The notes below the pieces were generated by a model. It ran no database searches. It was not told the origin of the DNA and was given only the letters and a program-made list of their open reading frames with translations. From positions 1-5,872 of the forward strand of contig JAUWOG010000168.1 in NCBI GenBank assembly GCA_030612305.1: 5,872 nucleotides of DNA, in the 5' to 3' direction. Position numbers and translations under genes: made by a program. This stretch comes from Armatimonadota bacterium (GTDB taxonomy: Bacteria; Armatimonadota; Zipacnadia; Zipacnadales; UBA11051). Of the stretch, positions 5,867 through 5,872 are shown piece by piece; position 1 is the stretch's first letter; each line of letters starts with the position of its first letter.

Positions 5867-5872
5867 GTGCCT

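Noticed and set aside
1..5872. Mobile element, CRISPR array, toxin-antitoxin or phage-defence system
   Set aside because: No repeat-spacer pattern, terminal inverted repeats, transposase or integrase motifs, or small toxin-antitoxin-like gene pairs are visible; the deacetylase/epimerase pair has no defence hallmark.

Overview
The window is GC-rich bacterial chromosomal DNA that is densely coding, with both ATG and alternative start codons. Nothing in it is clearly mobile: I see no transposase, integrase, phage gene or CRISPR array. The gene set (MutS2, a bacterial histone-deacetylase-fold protein, a planctomycete/Armatimonadota-style sugar isomerase/epimerase, a very large secreted glycosidase-like protein) fits an environmental, carbohydrate-using bacterium. 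Armatimonadota or a relative is my guess. That is inference from gene content, and a taxonomic placement needs a database search.

Left half, minus strand, read right to left. A xylose-isomerase-like TIM-barrel protein (2686-1832) overlaps a histone-deacetylase-family protein (1835-783) by 4 bases (GTGA), so the two are probably translationally coupled. After an 87-base gap comes the start of mutS2 (695 to beyond the left edge), preceded by a good extended -10 promoter of its own. The deacetylase-family protein is the most striking item. Its fold motifs are intact, but two of the three zinc ligands and one catalytic histidine are replaced (H-to-Q, H-to-R, D-to-G), so it is predicted not to be a zinc deacetylase.

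Right half, plus strand. A 257-base intergenic region (2687-2943) separates the divergent units. It carries a 12-base near-perfect direct repeat with a 22-base period. Then comes one very large gene (about 2944-5694) for an exported protein. It has an N-terminal Ig-like segment, a GH-A clan (PslG/GH39-like) TIM barrel with both predicted catalytic glutamates, and about 450 C-terminal residues, much of which I cannot assign. Its start codon is uncertain, and the signal peptide could be ordinary or of lipoprotein type.

Right edge. A complete initiator tRNA(fMet) gene (5747-5823) is a stand-alone transcription unit with a near-consensus promoter and a clear intrinsic terminator. It has the C1:N72 mismatch expected of initiators, but the usual run of three G-C pairs in the anticodon stem is broken by an A29-U41 pair.

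The epimerase and the large glycosidase both suggest sugar handling, but they are transcribed divergently and no shared regulation is demonstrated. mutS2 and the tRNA are housekeeping genes that happen to flank them.
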